A DNA stretch of 9,789 nucleotides from Porphyromonadaceae bacterium UBA4262 (lineage in GTDB: Bacteria; Bacteroidota; Bacteroidia; Bacteroidales; Muribaculaceae): positions 1 to 9,789 of the forward strand of contig DGWI01000020.1 in NCBI GenBank assembly GCA_002396085.1, read 5' to 3'. This document shows positions 7,211 through 9,789 of this stretch, one piece after another (positions within the stretch are counted from its first letter, which is position 1; each line of letters begins with the position of its first letter). Made by a program: the position numbers and the translations under genes. The notes beneath the pieces are model-generated. The model saw only the letters and a program-made list of their open reading frames with translations. It had not been told where the DNA came from and searched no databases.

Positions 7211-8905
7211 TCAAATCGGCACCGTGAAACTAGTGTTTTCCTCAATGCTGCCCGACTTGTAGACGCTGATGCCGAAGGCCTTGTTGTTATACTTGGCGAT
7301 AGTCTCGGCCACCTTGTTTTTCTTGACATTGGTGTCAATCAGTGTTTCGATGAAGGTACGGCTGCACGAGGGCACGCTGGCCTGAATCTTGGCCTCTGTC
7401 CTGAGAGTGTAATTATCCTTGGTCAGTTCTTCAGATTTCAACGTATAGATTATCTTAAATCCCATATCCACAGAGTTGTTACCGTTAAAACCAGTTGACA
7501 CTTGATGCTCCCAGTGAGTGTTTCCTTCTTCCAATCTCTCAATGCTAATAGCACAATCATCATCAATAGACACTATGTCTACATCAGCTACTTGTAATAA
7601 GTCTTCCGAAAAATCAATTTCATATTTTACACTTACTCTATTTCCCAATGGGTCAAAAGCTTGTGACAATTCACGAACAAATTTAGAACTTGTGTTTTTT
7701 AGGGTTGAAAAACCATAGCTGCCTAACGAATACGAACAGTCCAAAAGTAACATACATATTGCACTAATTTCTGAAGAATTAACCTGAATGTCATATGCAG
7801 AAAATTCGCTATTTTGCCACCAAGAGTTTGTTCGGCTATTCCAACGCCACTCTTTTATAAGTGACGGGTCAAGCTCCGAACCAGAGATTAACTTAATCCC
7901 TTTAAAATCATAATATAAATATCCATTGTCATCAACTTTAGTTGGATATACAGTGTTACCGCATTTAGTTGTCAAGCCGTTATATTCTATATTATCAAAA
8001 ATGTCACCATTTGATCTAAAGGTTGCTTCAATATATGCATTAGCGCTGTCTATATTATCATTATCCAACTCGGTTAATGTATAACGCAACTTCATTCCAT
8101 TGTCAGGGCCGTATGTTTTAATTGATAAATCAGAAGACGTATTCTTTCTAATAATTTGACTTGAAACTTGTTCAAATGCATTTTTCATTTGATCTATATT
8201 ACTTGCTAAAAAAATATTATTGCTATCATTCACAAGCGAGTTTAATTCGTAATTGAACTGCTCAATATCATTAACATCATTTCCCACAAGACCTATAGCA
8301 TATGCATCTATTGAAACACCATTTATTTGTTGAGACATAATTTGTTCATGGATTGCATCCGCGTATTGAGTTGAGTTCTCATATTTCCAATTTGACTTCC
8401 TAGCAGAACCGACATCCAAACCATCTGTAAAAGTAATTATTGTAACATTGCCAAGATTGTCGGGGCGTGGGGCTTTTTTTATATCCTCTAATGCATTGTC
8501 AACAGCATAAAAAAGGATTGTCGCTCTTGGTTCATTGTCTAAATTCGTAATAAAATCGGCATATGAACTAATTGAGAATCTATCAAGCAATGAAAAATCC
8601 TTTTGATATAACTCATCATTAAAACCAATTATTCCCAAATAAAGTCCATGTGGTGCAGGAATTGAGATATCTTTACCAAGCATGAGATTGATAGTGAAGT
8701 TTATGTCACTTATATCCACCAGCCCATCATTGTTAACATCGCATTTTTCATGCGAATCTTTCCCCAGCATGACATTAATAATTGTATTAATATCACTAAT
8801 ATCAACAAATCCATCATTTGTAACATCACCCAATACTTCAGGACAAACGCTTATCGCTGAAGTTATCATTACTATTATGGAGAAAAGCAGTCTTTTTGCG
8901 CTCAT
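7211..8905 (-). CDS. Secreted von Willebrand A protein with two N-terminal dockerin-like repeats
   Basis: A 564-aa exported protein. The hydrophobic signal is at about residues 1-20, with Cys21 just after; a lipobox is poor (ISVC), so lipidation is doubtful. Two dockerin type I-like calcium loops follow 29 residues apart: DVTNDGFVDISD (27-38) and DVNNDGLVDISD (56-67), each followed by IN..IN.MLGK. From about residue 86 comes a VWA-like domain, GLYLGIIGFNDELY...TIITFTDGLDVGS (155-167), followed by an AYAIGL strand. Its first strand lacks the metal-site D-x-S-x-S, but LLLDCSYSLG (386-395) supplies such a motif about 230 residues after the TDG. The C-terminal about 150 residues look beta-rich and are unassigned. 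Start at 8905 rather than 8935: the ten extra residues lack signal character. Likely a surface or secreted adhesion-type protein; ligand unknown. Most of the gene is AT-rich, but the final roughly 190 bp are not. Confidence 0.78.
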   Translation of the reverse strand: MSAKRLLFSIIVMITSAISVCPEVLGDVTNDGFVDISDINTIINVMLGKDSHEKCDVNNDGLVDISDINFTINLMLGKDISIPAPHGLYLGIIGFNDELYQKDFSLLDRFSISSYADFITNLDNEPRATILFYAVDNALEDIKKAPRPDNLGNVTIITFTDGLDVGSARKSNWKYENSTQYADAIHEQIMSQQINGVSIDAYAIGLVGNDVNDIEQFNYELNSLVNDSNNIFLASNIDQMKNAFEQVSSQIIRKNTSSDLSIKTYGPDNGMKLRYTLTELDNDNIDSANAYIEATFRSNGDIFDNIEYNGLTTKCGNTVYPTKVDDNGYLYYDFKGIKLISGSELDPSLIKEWRWNSRTNSWWQNSEFSAYDIQVNSSEISAICMLLLDCSYSLGSYGFSTLKNTSSKFVRELSQAFDPLGNRVSVKYEIDFSEDLLQVADVDIVSIDDDCAISIERLEEGNTHWEHQVSTGFNGNNSVDMGFKIIYTLKSEELTKDNYTLRTEAKIQASVPSCSRTFIETLIDTNVKKNKVAETIAKYNNKAFGISVYKSGSIEENTSFTVPI

Positions 8906-9029
8906 ATTGTAATTATTTATAAAAAAGAAAAACAATTTTAAAAATAGTATACTTGAATACGATTTTTAAAGCATCGCAATCAACCAATATTGACTTGTAA
9001 TTGCTTGACACGCTCTTTCTGTTTGACTG

Positions 9030-9058
9030 CAAAGGTAATACATTTTTTCTATTTCCAA
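9030..9058 (-). promoter_or_regulatory. Promoter for the dockerin/VWA gene
   Basis: On the minus strand, TTG (9058-9056) is followed after 18 nt by TACCTTTG (9037-9030), a good match to the Bacteroidetes -33/-7 arrangement. The box lies about 125 nt before the ATG at 8905, implying an AT-rich 5' leader of about 115-120 nt. Confidence 0.6.
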
Positions 9059-9124
9059 GCAATTTAGAGATAAGTTTATTTACCATTTATGTGTGATAAC
9101 ACAAAAAACTCAATTATGGCTTAC

Positions 9125-9132
9125 TATCTTTG
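9125..9132 (+). promoter_or_regulatory. -7 promoter box upstream of a non-coding stretch
   Basis: TATCTTTG followed by CAAGTC matches TAnnTTTG on the plus strand, about 230 nt before tyrS. No clear -33 TTG is present. The next protein start downstream is tyrS, which has its own box at 9318-9325, so this one may drive a small RNA or a long tyrS leader. Confidence 0.45.
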
Positions 9133-9315
9133 CAAGTCAACCGCGTTAGAATGCGATTTTCGTCAAGCAGCTGTTATTTCTTGTTTTGCCAAAACATTCG
9201 ATTGACATATAACGGAAGAACGGTTCTTTTGCCACGTTCAGTAGCAACATATAGACTTTCTGCTCAATAAGTTATGAAAACCGCAAGTTGTTTTCGTGAT
9301 AACTGAAAACTTTTT
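9133..9315 (+). ncRNA. Candidate small RNA or structured tyrS leader
   Basis: This roughly 180-nt non-coding interval lies between a -7 box and a T-tract. It shows several short complementary pairs: GTTTT/AAAAC (the GTTTTGCCAAAAC segment), GAACG/CGTTC around 9214-9232, and at the end GTTAT-GAAAAC (9271-9281) with GTTTTC (9290-9295) and ATAAC (9299-9303). GTTTTC can instead pair with GAAAAC (9305-9310), directly before TTTTT (9311-9315), which looks like a small intrinsic terminator. I do not recognise a known RNA family; 6S-like or attenuator function are guesses. Exact ends are uncertain. Confidence 0.3.
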
Positions 9316-9317
9316 AT
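9290..9317 (+). terminator. Possible intrinsic terminator just before the tyrS promoter
   Basis: GTTTTC (9290-9295), a 9-nt loop and GAAAAC (9305-9310) form a 6-bp stem immediately followed by TTTTTATT. The stem has only two G-C pairs, so it is weak, but position and T-tract are right. It competes with an upstream GAAAAC (9276-9281) for the same GTTTTC. Confidence 0.35.
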
Positions 9318-9325
9318 TACCTTTG
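9318..9325 (+). promoter_or_regulatory. -7 promoter box of tyrS
   Basis: TACCTTTG, identical to the box of the opposing VWA gene, 28 nt before the tyrS ATG. It abuts the T-tract of the possible terminator. No TTG is found at the expected -33 distance. Confidence 0.6.
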
Positions 9326-9353
9326 CACAAAATTTTGTAAACACGATATATCG

Positions 9354-9789
9354 ATGAGTAAGATTAACTTTGTAGAAGAACTGAAATGGCGTGGCATGAT
9401 CAACAACATCATGCCCGGAACTGAAGAACAACTCAATAAAGAGATGACCTCGGGCTATGTGGGCATCGACCCCACAGCCGACTCGCTGCACATTGGCCAC
9501 CTGGTGGGCATCATGATGCTCAAGCACCTGCAGCGTGCCGGTCACCGTCCCATCGCGCTCATTGGCGGTGCCACGGGCATGATTGGCGACCCGTCGATGA
9601 AGTCGCAAGAGCGCGTGCTCATCGACGAGGACACCCTGCGCCACAACCAAGAGTGCATCCGCAAGCAGTTGGCCAAGTTCCTGGACTTTGACAGTGACGC
9701 ACCCAACCACGCCATCCTGGTCAACAACTACGACTGGATGAAGGGCTATGGCTTCCTCAACTTTATCCGCGACATCGGCAAGCACATCA
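9354..9789 (+). CDS. tyrS: Tyrosyl-tRNA synthetase, 5' part (runs off the window)
   Basis: The first 145 codons of a class I aminoacyl-tRNA synthetase, which charges tRNA-Tyr with tyrosine using ATP in the cytoplasm. The protein starts MSKINFVEELKWRGMINNIM and contains GYVGIDPTADSLHIGHLVG, with the HIGH signature (ATP-binding) and the preceding GxDPTA tyrosine-pocket segment, then ALIGGATGMIGDPS. All are characteristic of bacterial TyrRS. The start at 9354 directly precedes the conserved N-terminus and lies 28 nt after a -7 box. The KMSKS motif and the C-terminal S4-like domain lie beyond the window edge. Its GC-rich third positions match the genes at 1-5715, marking the return to backbone sequence after the AT-rich stretch. 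Confidence 0.95.
   Translation, partial: MSKINFVEELKWRGMINNIMPGTEEQLNKEMTSGYVGIDPTADSLHIGHLVGIMMLKHLQRAGHRPIALIGGATGMIGDPSMKSQERVLIDEDTLRHNQECIRKQLAKFLDFDSDAPNHAILVNNYDWMKGYGFLNFIRDIGKHI

Noticed and set aside
7211..7330. Type IX secretion C-terminal sorting domain on the VWA protein
   Set aside because: The C-terminus shows no recognisable sorting-domain motif, so export beyond the periplasm is not supported by this route.

Overview
The window looks like a chromosomal segment of a Bacteroidales bacterium, perhaps Prevotellaceae or Muribaculaceae; the genus cannot be fixed from sequence alone. Evidence: Bacteroidetes-type -7 boxes (TAnnTTTG) lie upstream of most genes, Shine-Dalgarno sequences are largely absent, and the gene families are typical of the group (GlsA/GlsB-type acyltransferases, a Wzi-like outer-membrane protein, a Bacteroidales-style von Willebrand A protein with dockerin-like repeats).

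Layout. (1) 46-1473, minus strand: a polytopic GT-C-type glycosyltransferase-like membrane protein, expressed divergently from (2) a two-gene plus-strand operon (1604-3369). That operon encodes a PlsC-type O-acyltransferase and a GNAT/hemolysin-type N-acyltransferase, matching the glycine-lipid genes glsA and glsB of Bacteroides. (3) About 280 bp of non-coding DNA holds a weak terminator and a striking imperfect inverted repeat with arms of about 49 bp. A -7 box sits inside its left arm, so a transcript would begin close to its 7-nt loop. (4) 3650-5715: a Wzi-like capsule-assembly protein overlapped by 4 nt by a small lipoprotein with a lipocalin-like look. (5) 5716-9353: a visibly AT-richer stretch with a gene-poor segment, a degenerate repeat cluster, an AbiH-family abortive-infection gene broken by one in-frame TAA, and a secreted dockerin/VWA protein. 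(6) A promoter followed by about 180 nt of structured non-coding sequence with two mutually exclusive hairpins, then the 5' part of tyrosyl-tRNA synthetase (tyrS), which runs off the window.

How the genes fit together. The left half is largely envelope biology: lipid-linked glycosyl transfer, glycine-lipid synthesis, capsule export or anchoring and a lipoprotein. The GC-rich genes (1-5715 and tyrS) look like host backbone. The AT-rich middle looks like accessory DNA carrying a decayed phage-defence gene and a surface or secreted protein. No complete new multi-gene system is evident. The most unusual signals are the promoter-bearing palindrome before wzi, the nonsense-split AbiH gene, the composition jump at the 3' end of the VWA gene, and the attenuator-like leader or small RNA before tyrS.
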